The notes: generated by a model from the letters alone, not told the origin. 33,084 nucleotides of DNA from CAYQAJ01 sp964415245 (GCA_964415245.1 CAYQAJ010000024.1:1-33084); one strand, 5' to 3'; counted from the stretch's first letter, positions 1-9,079 are shown. A program made the numbers and translations.

Positions 1-1578
1 CATCACGCCGCCGCCGGGATGGCTCGCCGCGCCGCACAGGTAGAGTCCCTTAATCGGCGTGCGATGGTCGGCCCAGCCGGCGACCGGGCGGAGCGAAAAG
101 AGCTGGTTGGGCGTCATGGCCCCTTGCATGATGTTGCCGCCGGTCAGGCCGAACGTGCGCTCCAGATCCAGCGGCGTGAGTATCTGGCGATGCTCGACCG
201 CGGCGGGCACGTTGGGGGCGTAGCGGCCCAACAGCGCGATGCAGCGGTCGGCGAAGTCTTCCTTCACGTCATCCCAGTGCTGGCCGTCGGCCAGGCGATA
301 CGGAGCGTACTGCACGAACATCGACATGACGTGCTTCCCTTCGGGCGCAATCGTTCGGTCGACCGTCGTGGGAATGGTAATCTCGAGCACCGGCTCGCTG
401 CTCGGCCGGCCGTACTTGGCGTCGTCGCAGGCTCGTTCGAGATAGTCGAGCGTTTCGCCGACGTGGATCGTGCCGCGCAGGTGCGCGTCGTCATTCTGCG
501 TCGACATGCACGAGAACCGCGGCGCTTCGCCCAGGGCCACGTTGATCTTGGCCGACGCCGACGAGTAGTCGATCCGCGCGACGGCGCGGCGGTACGACTC
601 GGGTAACTCGCCGGGTTCCAGCATTCGCTCAAACGTCAGGTGGGCATCGACCGACGAGGCCACGATCGGCGCTTCGTAAACCGTGCCGTCGGCCAGGGCG
701 ACACCCGCGACTCGGCCGCGCGATAGCAGAATCCGCCGCACGTCGGCCTCGCGGTGAATGTCGACGTGCAGATCCTCGCAGGCCGCCGCGATGGCCTCGC
801 TCATTGCTCCCATGCCCCCTTGCACGTAACCCCAAACACCCCGCGCTCCCCCCGCGGTGCCCATGACGTGGTGCAGCAGCACGTAGGCGGTGCCAGGCGA
901 TGCGAGCGAGTGGAAGCCGCCGATGATGGCGTCGGTGGCCAGCGTGGTACGGAGCACTTCGGCCTCAAACCACCGCTCGACGAACGGCCGAGCGGCCCCC
1001 ATCAAAAGTTCGAGCCCCTCGGGCAGGTCGTCGCCCAGCTCGCCCAGTGCCTGGTACATGCGCCACAGCTTGGTCGAATCGCGGAGCCGCTTCGTAACTC
1101 CGATCCGCCGCCAATCCTTGGGCAGGGGTAACGGGTCGGGGGCCGTTTCGTCCAGTACCGGATCGAGCACGTCGGCCACGCGTTCCAGCAGCGTCTGATA
1201 GCGCGGATACGACTCGGCGTCGCGTCGGCTGAACTTGGCGATCTGGCGGCATGTTGCGGGCAGATCGGCGCCCATGAGCAGATGGCGGCCGTCGAGCATG
1301 GGCGTAAACGACGAAGGATCGCGCCGCAGCACCACCAGTCCGTAGTCCTTCAGGCGCAGATCGTTCGTGATTTCGGGCCGCAACAGGCTCAGCACGTACG
1401 ACGCCACCGACACCTTGTAGCCGGGCCACAACGGCTCGGTCACCGCGCAGCCTCCCAGCACGTGGCGGCGTTCGAGCACGCAGACGCTCTTGCCTTCCTT
1501 GGCCAGATACGCGGCGGTGACGAGGCCGTTGTGTCCGCCGCCGATGACAATGCAGTCGTAGGAGCGCCGCTGCTTCAT
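1..1578 (-). CDS. FAD-dependent oxidoreductase, PYROXD2/phytoene-desaturase-like (C-terminus cut by window edge)
   Basis: The frame is open for all 526 codons from the ATG at 1578 to base 1. Residues 9-18 read CIVIGGGHNG, the dinucleotide-binding GxGxxG-type loop, followed by an ERR...LGG segment typical of FAD oxidoreductases of the phytoene desaturase/PYROXD2 group. Near the left edge the frame encodes a YLCGAASHPGGGV segment, which in this family is the C-terminal FAD-contacting motif, so only about 20-40 residues should be missing. Family members oxidise polyisoprenoids or other hydrophobic substrates; the substrate here is unknown. The start lies 11 nt after the stop of the upstream permease gene, so it is probably the last gene of the ABC importer operon. 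No signal peptide is visible, which suggests a cytoplasmic or membrane-associated enzyme. Confidence 0.88.
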   Translation of the reverse strand, partial: MKQRRSYDCIVIGGGHNGLVTAAYLAKEGKSVCVLERRHVLGGCAVTEPLWPGYKVSVASYVLSLLRPEITNDLRLKDYGLVVLRRDPSSFTPMLDGRHLLMGADLPATCRQIAKFSRRDAESYPRYQTLLERVADVLDPVLDETAPDPLPLPKDWRRIGVTKRLRDSTKLWRMYQALGELGDDLPEGLELLMGAARPFVERWFEAEVLRTTLATDAIIGGFHSLASPGTAYVLLHHVMGTAGGARGVWGYVQGGMGAMSEAIAAACEDLHVDIHREADVRRILLSRGRVAGVALADGTVYEAPIVASSVDAHLTFERMLEPGELPESYRRAVARIDYSSASAKINVALGEAPRFSCMSTQNDDAHLRGTIHVGETLDYLERACDDAKYGRPSSEPVLEITIPTTVDRTIAPEGKHVMSMFVQYAPYRLADGQHWDDVKEDFADRCIALLGRYAPNVPAAVEHRQILTPLDLERTFGLTGGNIMQGAMTPNQLFSLRPVAGWADHRTPIKGLYLCGAASHPGGGVM

Positions 1579-1589
1579 GTGGGGGTCCG

Positions 1590-2414
1590 TTATCCTTTGA
1601 GACCGGTCGTGGCGATGCCGCGGAGGTACGTTCGCTGGGTAAAGAAGAATAGCACCACAATCGGCAGGGCGAACAGCACCGATGCGGCCAAGAGCAGGTG
1701 CGTCTGGTCGGAGTACGAGCTGACAAATTGTTCGAGCCCATAGGCCAACGGAAACTTGTCGGCATCGCTCAGGTAGAGCAGCGGGCCGCTGAAATCGTTC
1801 CAGGCGTGTACAAACTGAAACAGGGCCACGGTGGCCAGTGCCGGCACGCTCAAGGGGAGCACGATGCGGCGATAAATGCCCCACTCGCCCAGGCCGTCGA
1901 TGCGGGCCGCCTCGCTCAGCTCCTCGGGAATGGTGAGAAAGAACTGCCGCAGCAGGAAGATGTAGAACGCGTCGCCCAACAGCGTCGGCACGATCAGCGC
2001 CGCCAGCGAGTTGTACAGCCCCAACTCGCGCAGCAGCAAGAACCGCGGGATCATTGTCACGTGCCACGGCAGGAGCATGGTGGCGATCAGGACGGCAAAC
2101 AGCACGTTGCGGCCGCGCCACCGAAGCCGCGCGAATCCGTATGCCGCCAGCGAGCACGAGAACACCGTACACGCGACGCTCCCCAGGCAATACACCAGCG
2201 AGTTGCGCAGGTATCGCAGAAACGGCATCGACGTGACCGCCTCGGCGTAGTTGCCCCACTCCCACCGGCTGGGCACGAGCGCGTGCGGATTCTCGGTGAG
2301 CTCGACTGCCGGCTTGAGCGAGCAGAGCACCATCCACACCAACGGCGCGGCGAACACCGCCGCGGCGGCAAACAGGACGACATGCGTCAGCGGGTGCGGG
2401 CGGTCATCGCGCAT
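1590..2414 (-). CDS. Carbohydrate ABC transporter permease, MalG-type
   Basis: This 274-residue protein has about six hydrophobic segments. It contains the inner-membrane ABC permease EAA loop at about residues 185-205 (EELSEAARIDGLGEWG followed by a conserved proline), which docks on the ATPase. The pattern of an N-terminal transmembrane helix followed by NPHALVPSRWEWGNYAEA matches the MalG/UgpE (CUT1) permeases. Its ATG at 2414 overlaps the last 11 nt of the binding-protein gene, which implies translational coupling. With the MalF-type permease and the binding protein it would form an importer for a sugar or sugar derivative. No ATPase gene lies in the visible part of the operon, so a shared MsmX/UgpC-like ATPase encoded elsewhere is likely. 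The substrate cannot be read from the sequence. Confidence 0.93.
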   Translation of the reverse strand: MRDDRPHPLTHVVLFAAAAVFAAPLVWMVLCSLKPAVELTENPHALVPSRWEWGNYAEAVTSMPFLRYLRNSLVYCLGSVACTVFSCSLAAYGFARLRWRGRNVLFAVLIATMLLPWHVTMIPRFLLLRELGLYNSLAALIVPTLLGDAFYIFLLRQFFLTIPEELSEAARIDGLGEWGIYRRIVLPLSVPALATVALFQFVHAWNDFSGPLLYLSDADKFPLAYGLEQFVSSYSDQTHLLLAASVLFALPIVVLFFFTQRTYLRGIATTGLKG

Positions 2415-3780
2415 CGGGCGACTCCAGGGTGCGGTCGACGTGCGCTTGCACGCGCTCGGTCACTTGCTCCAACAGCGTGCGCGGCGGCGGGGCGCCGGCG
2501 TCGTACATGGCCCGCTGCCCAGCGTCGCGAAGCTGGCGGTCGTAGTACGACGCGCCGGGTATGACCGGAATGGGAATTTGCCGCGGACTGGCGGCCAGAT
2601 CGACAAAGACGCGCATCAATGGCTGGCGGTCGAGATACGACTGGAACTCCGGCTCCGCGACGACGGCCGATGCAACGGGAATCCATCCGCCGGCAGCGCA
2701 CGTTTGCGCCGCTTCGGTTTCGTGACCGCCGAAACCACTCCAGAACTTCATAAAGGCCCAGGCTCCTTCCGGGTTCTTGGCGCCGCGCGGCACGACGAAG
2801 AAGTTTCCGTTGATCCAACCCGCTTCGCTTTGCCCGCCGGCGGGGGGCGGAAGCGGGCACGCGCCGTACTCGGTCACCGGTTCGCCGGCGGTTCGCTGCC
2901 GCTGTTGCGAGGCGGCGATGTCGCGCACGCGCCACTGGCCGTCCATCACCACGACGTACCGCCCAGAGAGCAGGGGGAATGTCTTGCCGGGTAGGGATTG
3001 ATCGCCGAGGCTGAAGCCCGCGACCTGATCGGCGCCGTAGCGATCGCGATACGAGGTCATCCAATCGAGCGCGCGGACGTTGGCCGGGTCGTCGGCCGTA
3101 ATGCGGCTCGTCGATTCGTCGTAGAAGCGCCCGCCGAACACCGCGCCCCAAGCCAAAAGTCGCCGCGCATCAGGCAGGAACCCGAACCGCTCGACGTTGC
3201 CGCGATTGTCGACAAGCGACGTGGTTTGGGCGATGTGGTCGAGCTCGTCGAGTGTGCGCGGCGGTGCGAGCCCGTACTGTTTGAGCAATGTTTCGTTGTA
3301 GTAGAGGGCCCGCACGTCGAGACCGTTGCACAGCGCGTAGTACCGCTCGTCGTACTGGCCCAAGCGGCGGGCAGCGGGAAAGAGCCAGTCGTCGAGTTCT
3401 TCGATCTCCTCGTGCGAGGCAAGCTCGTCCAGCGGTGTAAGGGCGCCGCGGCGAGCCCAATCGGCGACGATCGGATCGTCCTGGTTCACCAGGTCGGGGG
3501 GATCGCCGCCGGTCACCGCCAAGAAAATTTTCACATCGAGGTTGTTGCCCGGCACCGCCACGTCGCGGACCCAGTAGTGATCCTGGCTGGCGTTGAAGCG
3601 ATCGACTACGTCGCGCACGACGGCGCGATCTTCGCCCCCCCAGAAGTGCCAGAAGACGACTTCAGTACGTTCGCCGCGCATCCGCCGGCTCTCTCTCGGA
3701 CTCTCCCACAAGCCCGAAAGCAGAACCGCGGCGCCGAGCGCGGCGACGATCCAGAGCGCGATTGCGTCGATTCGATTCAT
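2404..3780 (-). CDS. ABC transporter substrate-binding protein (sugar-type, family 1)
   Basis: This is a 458-residue extracytoplasmic solute-binding protein. After an N-terminal hydrophobic helix (about residues 6-24), residues about 40-100 carry the family pattern of an FWHFWGG start, a predicted helix with RFNASQ, and GGDPPDLVNQDD. A later segment (YVVVMDGQWRV, then WAFMKFWSG) matches the C-lobe of MalE/UgpB-like proteins. The start ATG at 3780 is supported by an AAGGGAG ribosome-binding site in the 19-nt spacer after the MalF-type permease. There is no lipobox cysteine after the hydrophobic segment, so the protein is either membrane-anchored by an uncleaved helix or released by signal peptidase I. 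This is unusual, since such proteins are often lipoproteins. The bound sugar is unknown. Confidence 0.93.
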   Translation of the reverse strand: MNRIDAIALWIVAALGAAVLLSGLWESPRESRRMRGERTEVVFWHFWGGEDRAVVRDVVDRFNASQDHYWVRDVAVPGNNLDVKIFLAVTGGDPPDLVNQDDPIVADWARRGALTPLDELASHEEIEELDDWLFPAARRLGQYDERYYALCNGLDVRALYYNETLLKQYGLAPPRTLDELDHIAQTTSLVDNRGNVERFGFLPDARRLLAWGAVFGGRFYDESTSRITADDPANVRALDWMTSYRDRYGADQVAGFSLGDQSLPGKTFPLLSGRYVVVMDGQWRVRDIAASQQRQRTAGEPVTEYGACPLPPPAGGQSEAGWINGNFFVVPRGAKNPEGAWAFMKFWSGFGGHETEAAQTCAAGGWIPVASAVVAEPEFQSYLDRQPLMRVFVDLAASPRQIPIPVIPGASYYDRQLRDAGQRAMYDAGAPPPRTLLEQVTERVQAHVDRTLESPDAR

Positions 3781-3799
3781 ACCGTGTCTTGACTCCCTT

Positions 3800-4738
3800 T
3801 CATCGCATCCCCTGGTAATGAACCCACGAGCGCGACCAGCGAAACAGCGCCGCTGTCGCCACGACCAGCAGAAGAAACAACACCCACGCCACGGCCGATG
3901 CGTAGCCCATGTCCAAATCGGCGAACGCCGACAGAAACACGAACAGCGACAATAACAACAGCGAACCGGCGGGCTGCCCCGTCCCTTCGCTTACGATGTA
4001 GATCTGCGTGAAGGCTTGCACCGACTGAATCAGCCCCATCACCAGATTGAAAAAGATGACGGGCGTGAGCATGGGCAGGGTAACGTGCCGGAATCGCCGC
4101 ACCGCGCCGGCGCCGTCGAGCTCGGCCGCCTCGTAAAGCTGCCGGGGCACGTCGCCGATGGCCGCCAGGTAGATGATCATGAAGTTCCCCACGCCCCACA
4201 GGCTCATCAGCACCAGGGCGTCTTTCGAACCGAAGTGGCCGGTCCACAAGACCTCTTCGTGCCCTTTGAGCCAAAGCTGGGGCGGCAGGCCGAACCACGA
4301 CAGCACCCAGTTCACCAGCCCGTCGTTCGGGTCAAGCAGCCAAATCCACAACACCGACGCGGCGACGATGGGCACCACCGACGGCAGGAAGAACACCGTG
4401 CGGTAGACCGAGCGGCCGCGCACGTTCCACGAAAGCATTACCGCCAGGGCGATGCCGAGTGCGATCGACAGCGGCACCGACAATAGTGCGTAATATGCCG
4501 TGTTGTAGAGAGCCCGCGCGAACCCCTCGCCCGCCACAATCTCCTGGGCCAGTCGCTGGTAATTGTGCAGGCCCACGTACTGGGGCGCCGAAAGCATGTC
4601 GTAGCGGCAGAAACTGAGAAACAGCGAGGCCGCGAAAGGAAAGGCGACCAGCGTCACCAGCCCCAACAGCCACGGCCCGACGAACAGCCAGGGGGTGGCT
4701 GCGTCGCGGAATCGGCCGCGCAGAATGTGTTGCGACAT
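3800..4738 (-). CDS. Carbohydrate ABC transporter permease, MalF-type
   Basis: This 312-residue inner-membrane permease begins MSQHILRGRFRD, and the first transmembrane helix starts near residue 15 (ATPWLFVGPWLLG), typical of CUT1 MalF/UgpA proteins. The EAA loop reads LYEAAELDGAGAVRRF, followed by TLPMLTP. The frame stays open further upstream, but ATG 4738 is the natural start because the upstream part is arginine-rich with no family resemblance and overlaps the promoter. It is the first gene of the minus-strand operon and is followed after 19 nt by the binding protein. A TTGGGC/TACAAT promoter ends 6 nt before the ATG, so the message may be leaderless. Confidence 0.92.
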   Translation of the reverse strand: MSQHILRGRFRDAATPWLFVGPWLLGLVTLVAFPFAASLFLSFCRYDMLSAPQYVGLHNYQRLAQEIVAGEGFARALYNTAYYALLSVPLSIALGIALAVMLSWNVRGRSVYRTVFFLPSVVPIVAASVLWIWLLDPNDGLVNWVLSWFGLPPQLWLKGHEEVLWTGHFGSKDALVLMSLWGVGNFMIIYLAAIGDVPRQLYEAAELDGAGAVRRFRHVTLPMLTPVIFFNLVMGLIQSVQAFTQIYIVSEGTGQPAGSLLLLSLFVFLSAFADLDMGYASAVAWVLFLLLVVATAALFRWSRSWVHYQGMR

Positions 4739-4744
4739 GCGGCC

Positions 4745-4772
4745 ATTGTACCCGCGGTCTGGAGTCGCCCAA
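4745..4772 (-). promoter_or_regulatory. Predicted promoter of the ABC importer operon (possibly leaderless)
   Basis: Read on the minus strand, TTGGGC (4772-4767) and TACAAT (4750-4745) are separated by 16 nt. The expected transcription start falls at about 4738, which is the ATG itself. This is a pattern-based prediction only. Confidence 0.4.
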
Positions 4773-4888
4773 GTGCGGCGGCCGTTGCGGAGGATCGTCG
4801 CGATCGCGAACGAGTCGTGACGACCGACGAGTCCTGACCACGAGTGAGGCGCGAAAGCGCGTTTCGTGCCGCCCATCCGTCCGGCGCG

Positions 4889-4897
4889 TGCTAGAAT
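4889..4897 (+). promoter_or_regulatory. Predicted extended -10 element for the penicillin acylase gene
   Basis: TGCTAGAAT at 4889-4897 matches an extended -10 (TGnTANAAT). No clear -35 is visible. The predicted start of transcription is near 4904, giving a leader of about 25 nt before ATG 4929. It also argues against starting translation at the upstream GTG 4866 or ATG 4896. Confidence 0.35.
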
Positions 4898-4928
4898 GGT
4901 TCGCCCCCTCGGCCAAGCCCATTGCACC

Positions 4929-7118
4929 ATGAAGCCGCTGCGACTGAAAAACGCCCGCCGTCGCATCCGTGTCACCCGCGACAACTCCGGCACGCCCCAC
5001 ATAGTGGCCGACACCTGGCTCGACGCACTCTACGCTCTGGGGTACATGCACGGCACCGATCGGCCCACGCAGGTGCTATTTGCCCGCAGCGTCGTATCGG
5101 GGCGTGCGGGCGAGGAGATCGGCGATTCGCACGAGCTGGTGGAGACCGATCGTTTCTTCCGCCGCATGGCGCTGTACCGCGGTCTCGAAGAGGAAGTGGC
5201 GGCGCTGGACGACTACACGTTCAAGCAGCTCACCGTCTATTGCGAGGGTGTCAACGACGCGCTGGCGACCGAAGGCCGCACGTGGCCCATCTGGGCGACC
5301 GGCTTTCAAGTTCAGCCGTGGAACCAGCGCTCAGTTCTGCTGATCGGCCACCTGCTGAGCTTTGGCGGACTGGCCGTGAGCCAGCTTCAGAACGAAAGGC
5401 TGCTGGTGGCGCTGATTCACGCCGGCGTGAGCGACGAAGGGCTGCGCGAGCTATTTGCGCCGCGGCTGGACAACGTCGACTTCGACCTCTTGCGGCAGGT
5501 GAAAATCTCGCACGAGTTGTCGGACGAGGCCCTGGAGCTGATTACCGACTTGCCGCGGCTTGCCGGCAGCAACGCCTGGGCCGTCAGCCCTCAGCGCAGT
5601 GTGAGCGGAGCGGCGATTCTGGCAGCCGACCCGCACCTCGAAATCAATCGCCTTCCCGCTATCTGGTACGAGGCCGCGATTCGCTACGGCGACAAGTACG
5701 TGATGGGCGCGACGCTGCCAGGGTGCCCGCTGTTCGCCGTGGCGCGCACGAACGAAATCGCCTGGGGTGTCACCTACATGAAGGGAGACACGGCCGATTA
5801 CTTCATTGAAGATTGCCGCCGCGCTCCCAGCGGCCGCTGGCAATACCGCCGCGGCCGCCGCTGGCACGACTTCCACGAGCGCTGCGAGACCATTAACCGC
5901 AAGGGACATAAGCCGGACATTGTCACAGTCTACGAAAACGAGCAGGGCGTGCTCGACGGCGATCCCGACCAGCTTGGCGCCGGCTATCATCTTTCGGTCG
6001 CGTGGACGGGCACGCATCCCGGCGCCGGCCAGGCGGTCAAGACGTGGCTCGACATGCTGGCCGCTCGCACGGCGCTCGAGGGAATCGAAATCGTAAAGCG
6101 ATGTCCGCAACCGACGCTCTGCTGGGTGATGGCCGACTCCGAGGGTCACATCGCTCTGCAATCGAACGGCCGCTTCCCCAAGCGCGGCGGTGGTTACAAC
6201 GGGCTGACGCCGATCCCGGCGTGGGATCGTAACAACCACTGGCGAGGCTTTCTGCCCACCAGCGTGCTACCGGGCGTATACGACCCGCCCGAGGGATTCG
6301 TGGCCACGGCCAACGAGGAGATGAACCCTCCGGGCGGACCGATGTTGGTGACGCAGCCACTGCCCGACTATCGCAAGCGGCGGATCGTCGAGCGGCTGCG
6401 CGAGCTGCCGGCCGCCACGGTGGAAGACATGCAGTCGCTTCAGTACGACGTGGCGAGCGTGCAGGCGCGCGAGCTATTGCGCCTTTTCGCCCCGCACATA
6501 CCCGACGGACAGGTGAAAGACCGGCTGCTGGCATGGGACTGCCGCTACGACCCCGCCAGCCGCCAGGCGAGCTTGTTCCTGAAGCTGTACCGCAACGTGA
6601 TGGTCGAGATATTCGGCCACGAGAAGGGAATCGGCTGGCGGCGGATGCTGTACTTGTGCTCGCGCGCCGGCTTCTCGCAGATGATTCTCACCGCCGCCGA
6701 CCGCACCATGGCCCGCGACCATTCGTTCTGGTGGCGCGATCGCGAAAAGGCGGAATTGATTCGCCGGGCTGCCGAGCGAATCGAGGGCGTGGCCGATGTG
6801 CCCTGGTCGCAGATCAACAGCTTCCACTTCGCCGACCGGTTCTTTGGCACGCACCGCGTGGGGCGCATCCTGGGGTTTAACAGCCGCCGCTACCCCATGC
6901 CGGGCAATCACGCCACCGTGTTTCAAGGGCACGTGCTGCAAACGGCGACGCGCGAGACGACGTTCGCCCCGTCGTACCATTTCGTGACCGACATGTCGGT
7001 CGACGAGGTGTGGACCAACCTCCCTGGCGGGCCGAGCGAGAATCGCTTCTCGCGTTACTACAAGAGCGACGTGGCGCGGTGGCTTACGGGGGAGTACAAG
7101 CGGCTGAGTCCGCCGTAA
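4929..7118 (+). CDS. Penicillin acylase family protein (Ntn hydrolase)
   Basis: This 729-residue protein belongs to the penicillin G acylase/aculeacin acylase/PvdQ family (S45), whose members hydrolyse amide bonds after self-cleavage into alpha and beta chains. Residues about 12-46 carry the alpha-chain start (IRVTRDNSGTPHIVADT, then DALYALGYMHGTDR). The beta-chain start is the AGSNAW motif with the predicted nucleophile Ser214, followed by ADPHLE at about 233-238. These are direct sequence features; the real substrate (an acyl amide or lactone) is not predictable. No signal peptide follows the chosen ATG 4929: the protein starts with a basic stretch and runs straight into the alpha chain, whereas well-studied members are periplasmic. 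Longer starts at 4866 (GTG) or 4896 (ATG) would overlap the promoter and add no signal peptide. The gene is transcribed divergently from the ABC importer. Confidence 0.9.
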   Translation: MKPLRLKNARRRIRVTRDNSGTPHIVADTWLDALYALGYMHGTDRPTQVLFARSVVSGRAGEEIGDSHELVETDRFFRRMALYRGLEEEVAALDDYTFKQLTVYCEGVNDALATEGRTWPIWATGFQVQPWNQRSVLLIGHLLSFGGLAVSQLQNERLLVALIHAGVSDEGLRELFAPRLDNVDFDLLRQVKISHELSDEALELITDLPRLAGSNAWAVSPQRSVSGAAILAADPHLEINRLPAIWYEAAIRYGDKYVMGATLPGCPLFAVARTNEIAWGVTYMKGDTADYFIEDCRRAPSGRWQYRRGRRWHDFHERCETINRKGHKPDIVTVYENEQGVLDGDPDQLGAGYHLSVAWTGTHPGAGQAVKTWLDMLAARTALEGIEIVKRCPQPTLCWVMADSEGHIALQSNGRFPKRGGGYNGLTPIPAWDRNNHWRGFLPTSVLPGVYDPPEGFVATANEEMNPPGGPMLVTQPLPDYRKRRIVERLRELPAATVEDMQSLQYDVASVQARELLRLFAPHIPDGQVKDRLLAWDCRYDPASRQASLFLKLYRNVMVEIFGHEKGIGWRRMLYLCSRAGFSQMILTAADRTMARDHSFWWRDREKAELIRRAAERIEGVADVPWSQINSFHFADRFFGTHRVGRILGFNSRRYPMPGNHATVFQGHVLQTATRETTFAPSYHFVTDMSVDEVWTNLPGGPSENRFSRYYKSDVARWLTGEYKRLSPP

Positions 7119-7411
7119 CGTTGTGCCCCGGTGCGCGAAACCGCAAGCGGCGAAATCGACTCGAGGCCGCGATACCGCGAGCGGGGAAACGCCGTGGGGC
7201 AGACATTCCTTTCGTGGGGCAGACATTCCTGTCTGTCAGGGTGCGGCGAAACCGCAAGCGGAAAAAAGGGCCCCAAGCGGCTTGACCGCAAGCCGGAAAG
7301 CGTAAGCTAGGCTTGTGGTGCGGACTTACCTGGCGCATGCGGCCACTACCTTGCGCCGAAACGGAGCCGTCTTGGCTACGGCGCCCCTTCCACGGACACC
7401 CGCTACCTTCC
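7119..7411 (+). repeat. Spacer with dispersed repeats (GTGGGGCAGACATTCCT and ACCGCAAGCGG motifs)
   Basis: GTGGGGCAGACATTCCT occurs at 7194-7210 and again at 7214-7230, where it extends to GTCTGTC. The motif GAAACCGCAAGCGG flanks the pair near 7137 and 7249. The first motif recurs at 29449. No gene is apparent: the open frames here translate the repeats. Confidence 0.7.
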
Positions 7412-9079
7412 ATGAGCCGACGCACCCCATCCGCCGCCTCGATCAACTCGTACGTGCAACGCGCGCGGCAGTTGTACTCGCTTCCCGCCGTGGCCATGAA
7501 AGTGCTGGAGCTGACCAACCAGCCCACGGTCGATGCCCGCAAGCTCAAGGACTGTATCGAAAACGACCCGGCGCTGACAGGCAAGATCCTGCGCGTGGTC
7601 AACAGCTCGTTGTTCGGCCTGAGTCGCGAGGTGACCGACCTGAACCAGGCGCTGGCCCTGTTGGGCACCAAGCCGCTCAAGCTGCTGGTGCTCGGGTTCA
7701 GCCTTCCTCCGGCTTTGCTCGACGGACAACAAACGGAAGTGCTCACGCGTTACTGGCGGCACACGCTGACCAAGGCCGTGGCGGGACGCGAGCTCTCCGA
7801 GCGGTTCTGGAATACGCCGGGCGATGAGGCGTTTATCGCGGGACTCCTGCAAGGGATCGGCATACTGGTGCTGTTGCAGGACCTGGGGCAGCCATACGTC
7901 GACCTTCTGCAGCGAGTGCACTCCTGCGGCGCGCGACTGCCACAGGCAGAGATGGCGGCCCTTGGCTTCGATCACGGCGTGCTCAGCGCGCGACTGCTCG
8001 ACGACTGGGGTTTGCCCGAATCGCTTGTGTACGCCGTCGGCCTGCCGCACGACGTCGAAGTCCTTTCCGCGCTTCCTGCCCAACAGCAGCCGCTTCCGCA
8101 AATCATGCACATGGCCGAGCTATTGGCGCTTGTGCTGGTGGGTAGCGAACCGCAAAGTGAGCCGCTGAAGGAATTGCTCGAAGTCGGCGGGCGGTATCGC
8201 CAGCTTTCGATGGAGCAGCTCGAAACGATTGTCGCCGAGCTGGGGACCAAGGTAGGGCAACTGGCCGAAGTCTTCTCGTTTTCCACGACCGAATTGCCCG
8301 ACTATGCCGCGATGCTGGCGCAGGCTCATTCGCAGTTGGGACAGGTCGCCGACGATGCGGCTTGCGAGTTGGTAAGGCAGAAGTCCGCCCACGCTTGCCG
8401 AAACGTAATCGACCGCCTGGGCCAGGCCGCCGAGCGGCTGGCCAGCCGCGACGGCCAGTGGGTCGATGCGGCGTCGCCCTCTTCGGTGGTATCCGACCGA
8501 CCGGTCGCCGTTGCGGAGTCGTCCGCCGCCGGCTGTGCGGTGGCCGTCGCCGCACCCGCACCCGCGGCCGTCGCCGCACTCGCGGCGGTCGCCCCGCAAA
8601 GGGCCACTGCCGACCCGGGCCTTGTCGGCCGCATCGAGGCGGCGGTAGCGTCGTGCCGCCAGGCGCGTCGAGCTCTTAGCCTGGTGTTGGTTGAGGTCGA
8701 CCGCTTCGGAGATCTGATTGTGACCAGGGGACTGGACGGAGCGGCCCAGGTAGTCCGGCGGCTGCGATTGGCGGTGGATCGCGTCTGCGAGCCGGGCGAC
8801 GCGCGATACAGAATCGACGACGCGCGGGTGGCTTTGATTCTCGAAGGCTGCGAGCGGCGCGCGGCGGTGGATCTGGCCCGCGACGTCGTTCGCCTCATTC
8901 GCGGCACTCACAAGCGCGTGGCCCGTTCGCCCAACGTGGTGACGGTGAGCGCCGGCGTGGCGACGCTGCCGCTGCCGCCCAAGAATTTTCGGACCGAGGA
9001 ACTGCTCGAGGCCGCGCAGCGGTGTCTCGGCGCTGCCCATAGCTCCGGCGGCGATACGGTCAAGAGCATCGACCTGTAG
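7412..9079 (+). CDS. HDOD domain protein with degenerate GGDEF-like C-terminus
   Basis: This 555-residue signalling protein has an HDOD domain at about residues 10-210 (the YSLPAVAMKVLELTNQP start, then DPALTGKILRVVNSSLFGL and AFIAGLLQGIGILVLLQ). HDOD domains are HD-like and usually lack hydrolase activity, acting in signalling and regulation. A middle region and an alanine/valine/proline-rich linker (about 355-400) lead to a C-terminal domain that follows the GGDEF fold (LVLVEVDRFGDL, then VSAGVATLP). At the position of the GGDEF signature the protein reads RYRIDDARVAL, so cyclase activity is probably lost. ATG 7412 was chosen because the domain homology begins 10-15 residues after it; TTG 7313 and ATG 7337 would only add arginine-rich residues. 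No convincing ribosome-binding site is visible. Confidence 0.85.
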   Translation: MSRRTPSAASINSYVQRARQLYSLPAVAMKVLELTNQPTVDARKLKDCIENDPALTGKILRVVNSSLFGLSREVTDLNQALALLGTKPLKLLVLGFSLPPALLDGQQTEVLTRYWRHTLTKAVAGRELSERFWNTPGDEAFIAGLLQGIGILVLLQDLGQPYVDLLQRVHSCGARLPQAEMAALGFDHGVLSARLLDDWGLPESLVYAVGLPHDVEVLSALPAQQQPLPQIMHMAELLALVLVGSEPQSEPLKELLEVGGRYRQLSMEQLETIVAELGTKVGQLAEVFSFSTTELPDYAAMLAQAHSQLGQVADDAACELVRQKSAHACRNVIDRLGQAAERLASRDGQWVDAASPSSVVSDRPVAVAESSAAGCAVAVAAPAPAAVAALAAVAPQRATADPGLVGRIEAAVASCRQARRALSLVLVEVDRFGDLIVTRGLDGAAQVVRRLRLAVDRVCEPGDARYRIDDARVALILEGCERRAAVDLARDVVRLIRGTHKRVARSPNVVTVSAGVATLPLPPKNFRTEELLEAAQRCLGAAHSSGGDTVKSIDL

